Below are positions 19,749 to 28,619 of a stretch of 64,000 nucleotides of DNA, in pieces (the first letter of the stretch is position 1; each line of letters opens with the position of its first letter). The stretch is from positions 1-64,000 of the forward strand of contig NZ_BCRN01000011.1 of the NCBI RefSeq assembly GCF_001552615.1. The letters run 5' to 3'. The notes under the pieces are model-generated. The model made no database searches. It was not told the DNA's origin and worked only from the letters and a program-made list of their open reading frames with translations. Both the position numbers and the translations under genes were made by a program. The DNA is from Millisia brevis NBRC 105863 (GTDB lineage Bacteria > Actinomycetota > Actinomycetes > Mycobacteriales > Mycobacteriaceae).

Positions 19749-20198
19749 ATGAGTGAACTCTCCGGCCGTTCGAAGGCTGGAAAGGACGTCGGAGGCGAAT
19801 CTGATCGGGGCCCTCGCGGCACCTCATCGCATCGGAAGTCCCCCAACACACAGAGCGAGGAAACAGTGACCACCAGCGAACAAATCTCCGAGCACGCGCT
19901 TCCCGGCACCACCGGTGGAGCCACCAGCGGTGGCTACTCCGGCAACCGCCACTCGACGACCGATCGTCGCACCGCGATGGGAATCGCCGCCATTCGGATC
20001 GCCGGTCGCCTCACCCAGAACGAGCTCTCCAGCCGTGACGCGCGTCCGATCGACGCCTCCACCGGCCCGGACGAGCTGCTCCAGCTGCTCGGCGAGTACC
20101 TGACCTCGGGTGGTCTGCAGAGCCCGGAGCTGCACGTGCGCTCCAACGGCACCTCGGTCGTGCTCGACCTGCTCAACCCGGCCAAGGGCTTCCGCTGA
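19749..20198 (+). CDS. Unknown small protein with alternative starts
   Basis: I do not recognise this protein. From the ATG at 19749 it has 149 residues; from the GTG at 19866 it has 110. Both have plausible ribosome binding sites (AAGGAG ending 9 nt before the ATG, and GAGCGAGG before the GTG). The first 39 residues are polar and low-complexity (Ser, Gly, Lys, Arg). The remainder includes a Gly/Thr/Ser-rich stretch, an amphipathic AIRIAGRLTQNELSSRD and a compact C-terminal part, PDELLQLLGEYLTSG followed by SPELHVRSNGTSVVLDLLNP. There is no signal peptide or membrane span. It is a single-gene unit with a 190-nt leader and a perfect hairpin terminator. Confidence 0.6.
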   Translation: MSELSGRSKAGKDVGGESDRGPRGTSSHRKSPNTQSEETVTTSEQISEHALPGTTGGATSGGYSGNRHSTTDRRTAMGIAAIRIAGRLTQNELSSRDARPIDASTGPDELLQLLGEYLTSGGLQSPELHVRSNGTSVVLDLLNPAKGFR

Positions 20199-20265
20199 TC
20201 GGTATCGCTGCTGCGTTGGCGGACGGCTGACGCATCGCGATCGGCCGCCAGGGGGTCAACTCGCG

Positions 20266-20301
20266 CAAGGGGTGTGTGGACACAGGTCCACACACCCCTT
20301 G
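20266..20301 (+). terminator. Perfect 16-bp hairpin terminator
   Basis: CAAGGGGTGTGTGGAC (20266-20281) and its exact complement (20286-20301) flank the loop ACAG, 68 bp after the small protein's stop. The stem's strength makes it a confident terminator; the convergent LysR gene ends beyond it. Confidence 0.85.
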
Positions 20302-20455
20302 TTGCTGTCCGGGGCAGGCCCCTGTCCTGTCTCCCCAGCCGCCGTCGCCCGCCCTTCCTCGCCGCGCGCCCCAGTCGCCGCGCGCCCCAGCCGCCCTCAC
20401 TCGGCCCGCCACCCCGGCCGACCTCCCGCCACCCCGCCACCCCGCCACCCCGCCA

Positions 20456-20502
20456 CGAGAGTGACGATTTCTATGGTTGAACCGCAGCAACCGTCACTCT
20501 CG
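20456..20502. repeat. Palindromic repeat, copy 1
   Basis: CGAGAGTGACG (20456-20466) and its complement (20492-20502) enclose an inner palindrome GGTTGAACC. The element overlaps the 3' end of the LysR gene and encodes its last residues, VTVAAVQP. A related copy lies at 23216-23259. See copy 2. Confidence 0.8.
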
Positions 20503-21412
20503 CGGCCGGGCGATCGGCGATCAGGGCGGCGATGACGGCGGCCAAGGGAGGCCAGCGGGGGCGGTCGCGGCGCCAGATCACCCGGCAGCGCAGCGAAACC
20601 CCGGGCCGCGACAGCGGGAGCACCCGAATTCCGACCGCGCGCGGCCGGTCCATGGGCAGCAGCCCCACCCCCAGCCCCGCGACCACCAGGCTCTCCACCA
20701 ACTCCAGGCTCTCGGCCGCGTGCCCGATCACCGGCTCGAAACCCGCGATCGACGCCAGGGTCCGCAGGACCCGCTCGTCCGCGTCGTTGCGCGAGTTCAC
20801 GATCCAATCCGCCCGACGGAATACCGCCATCACCGCGGCCGCATCGGCGTCGTCCGCCACCGCGTAGTCGGCGTCCGGCACCGCGAGCCCCCACCGCGTC
20901 GACCACAGCGTCGCCCCGTCGATCGCCGCGTCGATCGTCGCCGGGGCGAGGTCGTAGTCGTATACCAACGCCACGTCGACGCGATCGGCCAACAGCAGCG
21001 CGATCGCCTCGGTCGGCTCGTGTTCGACGATGCGCACCGTCACGTTCGGGTGAGCCGCCGCCAGCGGGGCGAGCGCCGGCATCACCGAGCGGCGAAAGGC
21101 CGTCGAGAAGCCTGCCACACGCACCGTCCCCCGCGGATCCGACTGCGGGGCGAGGTCGGCGCGCGCATCCTCGACGGCCTCCAGGATGGTGATCGCATGG
21201 TCGGCCAGTCGTCGCCCGGCCGGGGTCAGCCGGACCCGCCGGCCGTCCGGCTCGATCAGCGCCGCTCCCATCTCGCCGGCGAGGACCGAGATCTGTTGCG
21301 AGACCGTCGAGGTCGTGGTGTGCAGAACCTCGGCGACCTCACGCATCGACCCGAGCCGGGCCAACTCCAGCAGCATCCGCAGACGACGAGTCTCCACGGA
21401 CAAATTGTTCAT
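20471..21412 (-). CDS. LysR-family transcriptional regulator
   Basis: A 313-aa LysR-type regulator. The N-terminal winged helix reads LRMLLELARLGSMREVAEVL followed by TSTVSQQISVLAGEMGAAL and GRRVRLTPAGRRL. The effector domain from about residue 90 has the periplasmic-binding fold (GTVRVAGFSTAFRRSVMPAL and later ESLVVAGLGVGLLP). The ATG at 21410-21412 is the natural start. It diverges from the EamA permease gene with 14 nt between start codons, so it most likely controls that gene. Its C-terminus is formed by the palindromic repeat, suggesting the repeat landed at the gene's end. Confidence 0.9.
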   Translation of the reverse strand: MNNLSVETRRLRMLLELARLGSMREVAEVLHTTTSTVSQQISVLAGEMGAALIEPDGRRVRLTPAGRRLADHAITILEAVEDARADLAPQSDPRGTVRVAGFSTAFRRSVMPALAPLAAAHPNVTVRIVEHEPTEAIALLLADRVDVALVYDYDLAPATIDAAIDGATLWSTRWGLAVPDADYAVADDADAAAVMAVFRRADWIVNSRNDADERVLRTLASIAGFEPVIGHAAESLELVESLVVAGLGVGLLPMDRPRAVGIRVLPLSRPGVSLRCRVIWRRDRPRWPPLAAVIAALIADRPAARVTVAAVQP

Positions 21413-21426
21413 GATTACCGAACGGT

Positions 21427-22410
21427 ATGTCCACAAATAGCACGTGGACGCGGACGGTTGGTGACCGTTCTACTGGTCGGGTGCTTACTTCCACCACCCG
21501 CTCCGGCGTCGGCATGGCGATCACGTCGATGGTCTTCGTCCAACTCGGCCTGGCCGTCGCCGTCGGCCTGATCGACCGCATCGGCGCGGAGGGCGCCGCG
21601 TGGTTGCGACTGTTCTGGGCCGGTGTGCTGCTGGCGGTGATCGTGCGCCCGCGTCCGTCGCGGGTGTCCCGGAAGGGCCTGCTCGCGGCGTGCGCGCTCG
21701 GCGTCGTGATCGCGGCGGTCACCCTGCTGTTCATGCAGGCGGTCGCCCGGATTCCGCTGGGCACCGCCAGCGCGCTCGAATTCCTCGGGCCGTTGGGCGT
21801 GGCGCTGGTGACCGCACGCGGCGCGCTGCGACTGTGGGCTCTCGCCGCGGGTGTCGGGGTGCTGCTGCTGACCGAACCCTGGACGGGGACCACCGACCCG
21901 ATCGGTGTGGCATGCGCCCTCGCGGCCGCCGCCTGCTGGGGCGCCTACATCCTGTTGTCGCGGCGCGTCGGCGACGAGATCAGCGGAGTGACAGGACTCG
22001 GCATCGCCCTGCCGGTCGCCGGGTTGGTCACCACCGTGGTCGTCGGCCCCGGCACCGTCCTCGACACCCTGACCGTCCTGAGCCCCCTCGAGGTGGTCGC
22101 CGTCGGCGCCGGGCTGGCCCTGCTGCTGCCGATCATCCCGTTCATCCTCGAGCTGCAGGCCCTGCGCCGCCTGACCACCGCCGCCTTCGGCACCCTGATG
22201 AGCCTCGAGCCGGCGATCGCCCTGCTGGTCGGCCTGGTATTTCTCCACCAGGTGCCGGGGCCCGGCCAGGTGGTCGGCATCGCCCTCGTCGTCGCGGCCG
22301 GGATCAGCGCCGCCCGTGGCGGCAGTCGCCCACCACAGCCGAAGGCCGTGGCCGATGCCGAACGGTCCGGTTCGCACGAAGAGTCGCAGCGGCCCGCACC
22401 GCAGCGGTGA
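21427..22410 (+). CDS. EamA/RhtA-type DMT exporter
   Basis: A 327-aa permease of the drug/metabolite transporter superfamily with two EamA repeats and about ten membrane spans. Family marks include [20 protein letters not shown] and LGPLGVALV in the first half, and [20 protein letters not shown] in the second, which are typical of the RhtA (threonine/homoserine exporter) branch. The first about 30 residues are polar; the ATG at 21493-21515 region could be an alternative start, since the hydrophobic part begins [19 protein letters not shown]. It is divergent from the LysR gene, its probable regulator. Substrate is inferred only at subfamily level. Confidence 0.85.
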   Translation: MSTNSTWTRTVGDRSTGRVLTSTTRSGVGMAITSMVFVQLGLAVAVGLIDRIGAEGAAWLRLFWAGVLLAVIVRPRPSRVSRKGLLAACALGVVIAAVTLLFMQAVARIPLGTASALEFLGPLGVALVTARGALRLWALAAGVGVLLLTEPWTGTTDPIGVACALAAAACWGAYILLSRRVGDEISGVTGLGIALPVAGLVTTVVVGPGTVLDTLTVLSPLEVVAVGAGLALLLPIIPFILELQALRRLTTAAFGTLMSLEPAIALLVGLVFLHQVPGPGQVVGIALVVAAGISAARGGSRPPQPKAVADAERSGSHEESQRPAPQR

Positions 22411-22461
22411 CGGACCACCGGATCGGAAGGCCGCGACGGTCGCCCAGCCGTCGGCGTCCGG

Positions 22462-23050
22462 TTGATCGCCCGCACAGCACAGAAGCTCGACGTTCTCACC
22501 GAAACGCTTCGCTCCGAGGGGATCTCGGCAGCCGGTTTCCGCGGCAACGTCTCCCGGCCCGATAGTCTCGTCGACGCGTTGACCGCCGCGAAGGACACCG
22601 TCGGTCCGATCGACGTCCTCGAGTTCTCGCCCTCCGATCCGGGGCTTCCAATCGTCGGGGTTCTCGACATCACCCCCGAGAACCTGCAACCCCAGATCGA
22701 CTTCTTCATCAACGGGGCCATAGCCGCCGTCAAAGCAGTCCTGCCCGACATGCGGGAGCGGGGCACCGGCACGATCCTCATCGGCACCGGCGGCGGATCG
22801 ATCAACCCGGTGCCGTCGTTCGCCGGGATCACCCTCGCCGGCGCCGGACTGGGTAATTGGGTCCTGAACCTACACAACACGCTCGGGCCCGAGGGCATCT
22901 ACGTGGCGCACGTGGCAATCAGCGCGTGGATCGGCAAGCGGCCATCCCGACGCCGAAGCCTCGGTGATCGCCGCGTGCTACCTCGACCTCCATCGCACCC
23001 GAACCGAACCGGAGTTGCATCACATCGCGATCACCGATCACGCGGGCTGA
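22462..23050 (+). pseudogene. Decayed short-chain dehydrogenase (SDR)
   Basis: The sequence encodes the middle and end of an SDR: ARTAQKLDVLTETLRSEG, PIDVLEFSP, DFFINGAIAAVKAVLPDMRE, TILIGTGGGSINPVPS. The first about 30 residues with the GxxxGxG NAD(P)-binding loop are missing; the sequence just upstream is the end of the permease gene. The frame then shifts near 22940: translation continues in the next frame as HPDAEASVIAACYLDLHRT and PELHHIAITDHAG to a stop at 23048-23050. The usual Tyr-x-x-x-Lys active site is not evident. Two lesions make it a pseudogene. Confidence 0.75.
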
Positions 23051-23190
23051 GCCGGGCGGAGAGCCTCCTTGGCGACGGCGGCCATCGCCGACGCCTTCGG
23101 ACGCGTCCAAGCCAGATGGGTGATCACCTCGATCAGCTCCTTCTCGGTGGCGCCGTCCTGCCTGGAGCACGTTGTCGGTGAATCCGACCA
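23038..23190 (-). pseudogene. C-terminal fragment of a carboxymuconolactone decarboxylase-like protein
   Basis: On the minus strand one frame reads QDGATEKELIEVITHLAWTR followed by PKASAMAAVAKEA, close to the conserved C-terminal helices of the CMD/AhpD-like family. It stops at TGA (23038-23040), overlapping tail-to-tail with the broken SDR gene. The N-terminal half with the CxxC-type region is not recognisable upstream, and no start is found. A LysR-CMD-SDR arrangement is common, so this is likely a remnant of one. Confidence 0.6.
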
Positions 23191-23215
23191 GGCCCGACCC
23201 ACACTCCGCTCGCCG

Positions 23216-23259
23216 GAGTGACGATATCTACGGCTGCACCGCAGAAATCGTCACTCTCG
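23216..23259. repeat. Palindromic repeat, copy 2
   Basis: GAGTGACGAT (23216-23225) and its complement (23247-23256) enclose an inner CGG-CTGCA-CCG. It matches copy 1 (20456-20502) in both arms and in the order of inner bases, and even keeps the same minus-strand reading VTISAVQP followed by a stop. Two copies 2.7 kb apart suggest a repeated intergenic element. Confidence 0.75.
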
Positions 23260-23350
23260 CGGCGCCACGGGGCGGGCGGACGGGGTGGGTGGAAAGAGGT
23301 ACCGGGGCGCCCGACTTGGAGGGTTCGACCCGCGCTTCTACCCTCGTGGG

Positions 23351-25171
23351 GTGGCGCATCTGCTCGGGGCCGAAGCCCTGCACCTCGAATTTCCCACCAA
23401 GGTGGTCTTCGACTCGATATCCCTCGGGGTGAACGAGGGCGACCGGATCGGCATCGTGGGCCGCAACGGTGACGGAAAGTCGAGTCTGCTGGCGATGCTC
23501 GCCGGGCGACTGGCGCCGGACGCGGGGCGGGTGACCGTCCGCGGCGGCGTCACGATCGGGGTCCTCGACCAGGGCGACACCCTCGACGACGACGCGACGA
23601 TCGGCGAGACGGTGGTCGGTGACCAGGCCGAACACGAATGGGCCGGCGACGCCCGCATCCGGGACGTCTTCGCCGGTCTGCTGGGCGACCTGCCGCTCGA
23701 CACCCCGATCGCCGGGCTCTCGGGCGGTCAGCGCAGGCGGGTGGCGCTGGCGAAGCTGTTGGCCGGCGAGTGGGACGTGCTGGCCCTGGACGAGCCGACC
23801 AACCACCTCGACGTCGAGGCGATCGCGTGGTTGGCCGAGCACATCAAGAACCGGTGGGCCCGATCAGCGGGCGGACTGCTGGTGGTCACCCATGATCGGT
23901 GGTTCCTCGACGAGGTGTGTACCGCGACCTGGGAGGTGCACGACCGGATCGTCGAACCCTTCGAGGGGGGCTACGCGGCGTACATCCTGCAGCGGGTCGA
24001 GCGCGATCGGCAGGCGGCGTCGATCGAGGCACGGCGACAGAACCTCGCCCGCAAGGAACTGGCCTGGCTGCGGCGCGGTGCCCCGGCGCGCACCTCGAAG
24101 CCGAAGTTCCGCATCGACGCCGCCAACGCATTGATCGCCGACGTCCCCGAGATCCGCAATGCCGTTGCGCTGCAATCATTGGCGATCACCCGGCTGGGCA
24201 AGGACGTCGTCGACCTGCTCGACGTCTCGGTCTCCTACGGCGATACCGCCGTGCTCGAGGATGTCGAGTGGCGCATCGCTCCCGGCGAACGCACGGGCAT
24301 CCTCGGGGTCAACGGCGCCGGCAAGTCGACGCTGCTCAACCTGATCGTCGGCACGGTGGAGCCGACCACCGGCCGGGTCAAGCGCGGCAAGACGGTGAAG
24401 GTCGCGACGCTCGGACAGCAACTCGACGGGCTCGAGCAGGTGATGGCCGACCCGGTGCGCGTGATCCTGAGCCGTTTGCAGACGACGTACACCTTCGGGA
24501 ACGGTTCCAAGGCCGAGGAACTCACGCCGGGGCAGCTGCTCGAGCGGCTGGGTTTCGCGAGCGCGCAATTGTCGACGCCGGTGCGCGACCTCTCCGGTGG
24601 GCAGCAGCGGCGGTTGCAGTTGCTGTTGATCCTGCTGCAGCAGCCCAATGTGCTGATCCTCGACGAGCCGACCAACGACCTCGACACCGATATGCTTGCC
24701 GCGCTGGAGGATCTGCTCGACTCCTGGCCCGGCACGCTGATCGTCGTCTCGCACGACCGGTACTTCCTCGAGCGGGTCACCGATCAGCAGTACGCGATCG
24801 TCGAGCGGCATCTGCGACACCTGCCGGGCGGTGTCGACCAGTATCTCGCCCTGCGCGCCTCCGCGACGTCCGCGTCCCCGGCCCGTGCGGCGGCGTCCGG
24901 GTCCCCCGCCCGCTCGGTCGAGTCCGCCGCGCCCGCGGACGCCGGTCTCTCCGGAGCCGAGCTGCGTTCGGCCCAAAAGGAACTCGCTGCCGCCGAGCGC
25001 AAGCTCGAACGTCTCTCCGAACGGATCAGTGCCATCCACGAGCGGATGGCCGCCCACGATCAGAACGACTACGCGGGTCTGGGCCGGCTGACCGCGGAGC
25101 TGACCGAGGCGCAGGACGAGACCGCCGCCACCGAGGAGCGGTGGCTCGAACTGTCCGAACTCACGGGCTGA
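23351..25171 (+). CDS. ABC-F family ATPase
   Basis: A 606-aa protein with two ABC domains and no membrane part, so an ABC-F type ribosome-associated ATPase. Domain 1 has Walker A GIVGRNGDGKSS (about 34-45), signature LSGGQRRRVALAKLL and Walker B LALDEPTNHLD. Domain 2 has GVNGAGKST, LSGGQQRRLQLLLILL and LILDEPTNDLD. Between them is the inter-domain linker (ARKELAWLRRGAPARTSKPK) and at the end an Ala/Ser-rich tail and coiled coil (LRSAQKELAAAERKLERLSE), most like Uup. It may resolve stalled ribosomes or give mild antibiotic protection. The GTG at 23351 begins the conserved HLEFPTKVVFDSISL. Confidence 0.92.
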   Translation: MAHLLGAEALHLEFPTKVVFDSISLGVNEGDRIGIVGRNGDGKSSLLAMLAGRLAPDAGRVTVRGGVTIGVLDQGDTLDDDATIGETVVGDQAEHEWAGDARIRDVFAGLLGDLPLDTPIAGLSGGQRRRVALAKLLAGEWDVLALDEPTNHLDVEAIAWLAEHIKNRWARSAGGLLVVTHDRWFLDEVCTATWEVHDRIVEPFEGGYAAYILQRVERDRQAASIEARRQNLARKELAWLRRGAPARTSKPKFRIDAANALIADVPEIRNAVALQSLAITRLGKDVVDLLDVSVSYGDTAVLEDVEWRIAPGERTGILGVNGAGKSTLLNLIVGTVEPTTGRVKRGKTVKVATLGQQLDGLEQVMADPVRVILSRLQTTYTFGNGSKAEELTPGQLLERLGFASAQLSTPVRDLSGGQQRRLQLLLILLQQPNVLILDEPTNDLDTDMLAALEDLLDSWPGTLIVVSHDRYFLERVTDQQYAIVERHLRHLPGGVDQYLALRASATSASPARAAASGSPARSVESAAPADAGLSGAELRSAQKELAAAERKLERLSERISAIHERMAAHDQNDYAGLGRLTAELTEAQDETAATEERWLELSELTG

Positions 25172-25175
25172 ACAC

Positions 25176-25748
25176 GTGCGGGTCACCACGTGGACGCTCG
25201 ACATGCGCGAGCCGCCGACGGGTGCGGCGCGGCCGCTGCCCGCCGGGGTGCGTCTCGAGCGGGCGGCGTCGATGACCCCGGAGTACGCCCGCTTCCTGTA
25301 CGGACTGGTCGGCGGCCCGTGGCGCTGGGTCGACCGGCTCGCGTGGAGCCGTCGGGAGTGGTCGGACGACCTCGAGGTGCCGGGTACCGAGTTCCGGATC
25401 CTCTACGGCGAGGGCCTTCCGCTCGGATATACCCACCTGCAACCGCTTGTCGTCGACGGCGCCACCCGGGTCGAGATCCGATACTTCGGAGTGGCCGAGC
25501 AGGCGATCGGTCGCGGGCTCGGCGGCCCGCTGCTCGAGCACGCCATCCGGGCGGCGTGGACGCTACCCGAACGTGCCGATCTTCCTGCCGTACAGCGGGT
25601 GTGGGTGCATACTTGCAGTCTGGACGGGCCGGCCGCATTGGCGAACTATCAGGCCCGCAGCCTGGTCATCCGCGCGACGGAGGTCACCGACGAGGCGGTG
25701 CCCGACGCCCCGCTGGGCGCGTGGATCTCCACCGGCGGCACCGCCTGA
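25176..25748 (+). CDS. GNAT-family N-acetyltransferase
   Basis: A 190-aa GNAT-fold protein. The acetyl-CoA region is IRYFGVAEQAIGRGLGGPLL, with the pyrophosphate-binding RGLGG, followed by a later helix ALANYQARSLVIRATE. The N-terminal half (YGLVGGPWRWVDRLAWSR, GEGLPLGYTHLQPLVVDG) matches a subgroup often annotated only as GNAT. The GTG start at 25176 is four bases after the ABC-F stop, so both are probably on one transcript. The substrate is unknown. Confidence 0.8.
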   Translation: MRVTTWTLDMREPPTGAARPLPAGVRLERAASMTPEYARFLYGLVGGPWRWVDRLAWSRREWSDDLEVPGTEFRILYGEGLPLGYTHLQPLVVDGATRVEIRYFGVAEQAIGRGLGGPLLEHAIRAAWTLPERADLPAVQRVWVHTCSLDGPAALANYQARSLVIRATEVTDEAVPDAPLGAWISTGGTA

Positions 25749-25789
25749 CCGGCTCGACCGCAGCCTTCGACGCCGCTCGTCGATCGGAG

Positions 25790-27331
25790 TCAGCTGCGCG
25801 TCGCCTCGACCGCCTCCGCACCGTCCTTCCGGGCCCGAATCCCGTCGTGCGGAATCAGGCGCCAGGCCAGGATTCCGGCGGCGGCGGTGAGCACCGCAGC
25901 CGCCAACGACGTGAACTGCATCGCAACGGTGAACGCATGCTGTGCATCGGCAAGCACGTTCGCGAACGGCCCGTCCGCCAGCACCCGGTCGGCCGAGGCC
26001 AGCGAGTCGGTCACCGCGTCGCGGGTGGCGGCGGGCAAGCTGTCCGGCAGACGGAGCTGCGACCGGTAGAAGAGCATCTGCAGCGAGCCGAGTACCGCGA
26101 TACCCAGCGCGATACCGAGTTCGTAGGCGGTCTCCGAGATCGAGGCCGCGGCGCCGGCCCGCTTGCGCGGCGCCGCCGCCACGACAGCATCGGTCGACAA
26201 TGTCATCGCGACGCCGATGCCGAGCCCGATCGGAATCAATGCCAGCCCGAGCCACACATATTGGGGCAGCCCCTCGGCGCCGGCCAACGCCACCAATCCC
26301 GCGGCGGCGACCAACAATCCGATCCCGATCGACCGTCCCCGGCCCCACCACAACACCATTCGCCCGATGATCAGAATGACCACGATCGAGGCCAGTGTCA
26401 GCGGAAGCTCCGCCAACCCGGCGACCAACGGTCGGAAGCCGCGCACCAACTGTAGGTACTGCGAGAAGAAGAACAGCAGGCCGCTGAGCGCGAAGATCGC
26501 GATCGTATTGGCGATCACCGCCCCGGAAAACGCGGGGACCCGGAACAGTTCGACGTCGATCAGCGGCACCGGCAACCGCCGCTGACGCCGCACGAACCAC
26601 AGCCCGGCGGCCACCGAGATCACCACGGCCGCAGCCGCGGGCAGCACCGCTCCCCCGCCGACGAGCTGCTTGATCGCGAAGACCAGCGGAACGATCGCCG
26701 CCACCGACAGCAGCGCGGACATCGGATCGATCGGCCCGGCGTCGGGATTCTTCGATTCCGGCAACAGGAGCGCACCGGCGACGATGATGACGATCATCAC
26801 CGGCAGGTTGATCAGGAAGACCGATCCCCACCAGAACTGTTCGAGCAGAGCGCCACCGACCAGCGGTCCGAGAGCGGCACCGGCGGTCGCGCCCGCGGCC
26901 CAGACCGCGATCGCGCGGGTGCGCTGGACCGGGTCGAGGAAGACGTTGCGGATGATCGACAGGGTCGAGGGCATCAACGTGGCGCCGAAGATGCCGAGCA
27001 GGGCGCGGGCGGCGATCAGCGTCTCCGCACTGGACGCGAAGGCGGCGATCACCGAGGCGACACCGAACCCGGCCGCGCCGATGAGCAGCAGCCGCTTGCG
27101 GCCGATGCGGTCGGCGAGGTTGCCCATCACGATCAGCAGACCCGCCAGCGCGAACGAGTAGATGTCGCCGATCCAGAGCAGCTGGGTGGCGGTCGGTTCG
27201 AGCGCGGCGGTCAGGGCGGGCACCGCCAGCGCGAGGACGGTGCCGTCGATCGCGAGCAGCATGACCGCCAGGGTCAGCACGCCCAGCGACAGCCATTGCC
27301 GCACTCCGGCCTTCTCGGTCGTGGTGGTCAT
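25790..27331 (-). CDS. MFS multidrug exporter, 14-TM type
   Basis: A 513-aa major facilitator of the DHA2 (14-span, EmrB/SmvA-like) group. N-terminal motif LAVMLLAIDGTVLALAVPAL, motif A in GNLADRIGRKRLLLIG, and motif C in GATAGAALGPLVGGALLEQF. Long hydrophobic spans continue to residue about 490. The MTTTTEK start at 27329-27331 overlaps the stop of the upstream Bcr-type gene (ATGA). Both are divergent from a TetR gene, a standard efflux arrangement. It resembles SmvA/LfrA-type pumps for dyes and quaternary compounds; real substrates are not shown. Confidence 0.9.
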   Translation of the reverse strand: MTTTTEKAGVRQWLSLGVLTLAVMLLAIDGTVLALAVPALTAALEPTATQLLWIGDIYSFALAGLLIVMGNLADRIGRKRLLLIGAAGFGVASVIAAFASSAETLIAARALLGIFGATLMPSTLSIIRNVFLDPVQRTRAIAVWAAGATAGAALGPLVGGALLEQFWWGSVFLINLPVMIVIIVAGALLLPESKNPDAGPIDPMSALLSVAAIVPLVFAIKQLVGGGAVLPAAAAVVISVAAGLWFVRRQRRLPVPLIDVELFRVPAFSGAVIANTIAIFALSGLLFFFSQYLQLVRGFRPLVAGLAELPLTLASIVVILIIGRMVLWWGRGRSIGIGLLVAAAGLVALAGAEGLPQYVWLGLALIPIGLGIGVAMTLSTDAVVAAAPRKRAGAAASISETAYELGIALGIAVLGSLQMLFYRSQLRLPDSLPAATRDAVTDSLASADRVLADGPFANVLADAQHAFTVAMQFTSLAAAVLTAAAGILAWRLIPHDGIRARKDGAEAVEATRS

Positions 27332-28557
27332 GCCGGCTGATATCCCTTCCGATGAGTGGCCGCGGTGCGATCCGCCGCGACCGGGCGAGCGAGCACGACG
27401 GCGAAGACCAATGCGACCGCGGCGAAGGCCAGCATCAGCCCGATCCACGAACCCGCCCCCGCCGCGGCGACGGCGCCGGCCACGACGGTGGCGACCGCAC
27501 CGAAGATGTACTGGGCACCGCCGAGCAGGGCCGCGGCGCGGCCCGCACCGTCGTCGACCGCACTCATGCACATGCTCATCAACGCCGGTTCGCAGATGCC
27601 CAACCCGAGCAAGGCGAGGGCCATACCGGCCGCCACTGCCCACAGCGATCCGCCCACCAGGACCGACCCGAGGGCGATCGCGGTGCCGGCGAAGCTGACC
27701 GCGACACCGACCAGACCGAGCCGGCCCGTGCCGAGGCGGCTCGACAGCCGGCCGGCGAGCAGCGCACCGACCAACAGCGCCAGGGCGGTCACGCCGAAGA
27801 TGGCGCCGAACGCGCTTCGACCGACGCCGAAGTGCCCTTGGTAGACGTAGGACGCCCCGCCGATGTAGGCGAAGAGCAGCATGAACATCGCCGCTACAGC
27901 GATCAGCGGAACAACGAAGCCGCGCGTGACGAACAGTCGCCCGTACCCACCGATGACCGCGCCCAAAGCGAGCGGGGATCGACGGCCGGCGGGCAGGGAT
28001 TCCGGGAGAAAGATCGTGGCCGCGGCGAACACGAGCACACCGAGCACGGCAAGCACCCAGAAGACCGCACGCCACCCCAGCGCGGCGTCCACGAAACCAC
28101 CTGCGACGGGGGCGATCACGGGCGCCAGCGCGGTGACGGTCAGCAGGATCGCGTAGAGCCGCGTCGCGCCGTCACCGTGCGTGCGGTCGCGCACCGAACT
28201 GTTCGCGACCACCACGGCGATCGCGCCGCCGAGCCCCTGGAGCACCCGGGCGACCACCAGGACCGCCATCGTCGGAGCGAGCGCGGCGACCACCGAACCA
28301 ACGACGAAGACGCCCAACCCGATCAGCAGAGGAGTGCGGCGTCCGACCGTGTCGGTGATGGGACCTGCGATCAATTGGCCGACGCCGAGCAGCAGCAGAT
28401 ACCCCGTCAGCGTCAGCTGGGTGACCCAGATCGGCGCGACGAACTCGGCGCCGATCGCCGGCAGGGAGGACAGGTACATGTCGATGGCAAACGGCACCAG
28501 GCCGACGATTCCGGCCAGCGACAGGGTGAACGAGGGGCGGATCTCAACCGCGGACAT
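27328..28557 (-). CDS. MFS exporter, Bcr/CflA type
   Basis: A 409-aa 12-span facilitator of the DHA1 Bcr/CflA subfamily. The N-terminus reads VPFAIDMYLSSLPAIGAEF, then LTLTGYLLLLGVGQLIAGP and motif A DTVGRRTPLLIGL. VARVLQGLGGAIAVVVANSS and VTALAPVIAPVAGGFV are also subfamily marks. The ATG at 28555-28557 begins MSAVEIRPSF; an upstream in-frame ATG at 28632 lies in the promoter region. It is coupled to the second pump. Two pumps under one promoter facing a TetR gene suggests an inducible efflux unit. Confidence 0.9.
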   Translation of the reverse strand: MSAVEIRPSFTLSLAGIVGLVPFAIDMYLSSLPAIGAEFVAPIWVTQLTLTGYLLLLGVGQLIAGPITDTVGRRTPLLIGLGVFVVGSVVAALAPTMAVLVVARVLQGLGGAIAVVVANSSVRDRTHGDGATRLYAILLTVTALAPVIAPVAGGFVDAALGWRAVFWVLAVLGVLVFAAATIFLPESLPAGRRSPLALGAVIGGYGRLFVTRGFVVPLIAVAAMFMLLFAYIGGASYVYQGHFGVGRSAFGAIFGVTALALLVGALLAGRLSSRLGTGRLGLVGVAVSFAGTAIALGSVLVGGSLWAVAAGMALALLGLGICEPALMSMCMSAVDDGAGRAAALLGGAQYIFGAVATVVAGAVAAAGAGSWIGLMLAFAAVALVFAVVLARPVAADRTAATHRKGYQPA

Positions 28558-28619
28558 CTCCTCGGAACCTCTCTCATCAATGACCCCGAGGGGCGTCCCA
28601 TCAGCGTACGGGAAACTGA

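Noticed and set aside
20266-20301. Inverted-repeat end of an insertion sequence
   Set aside because: The arms are 4 nt apart and no transposase is near; a terminator explains it.
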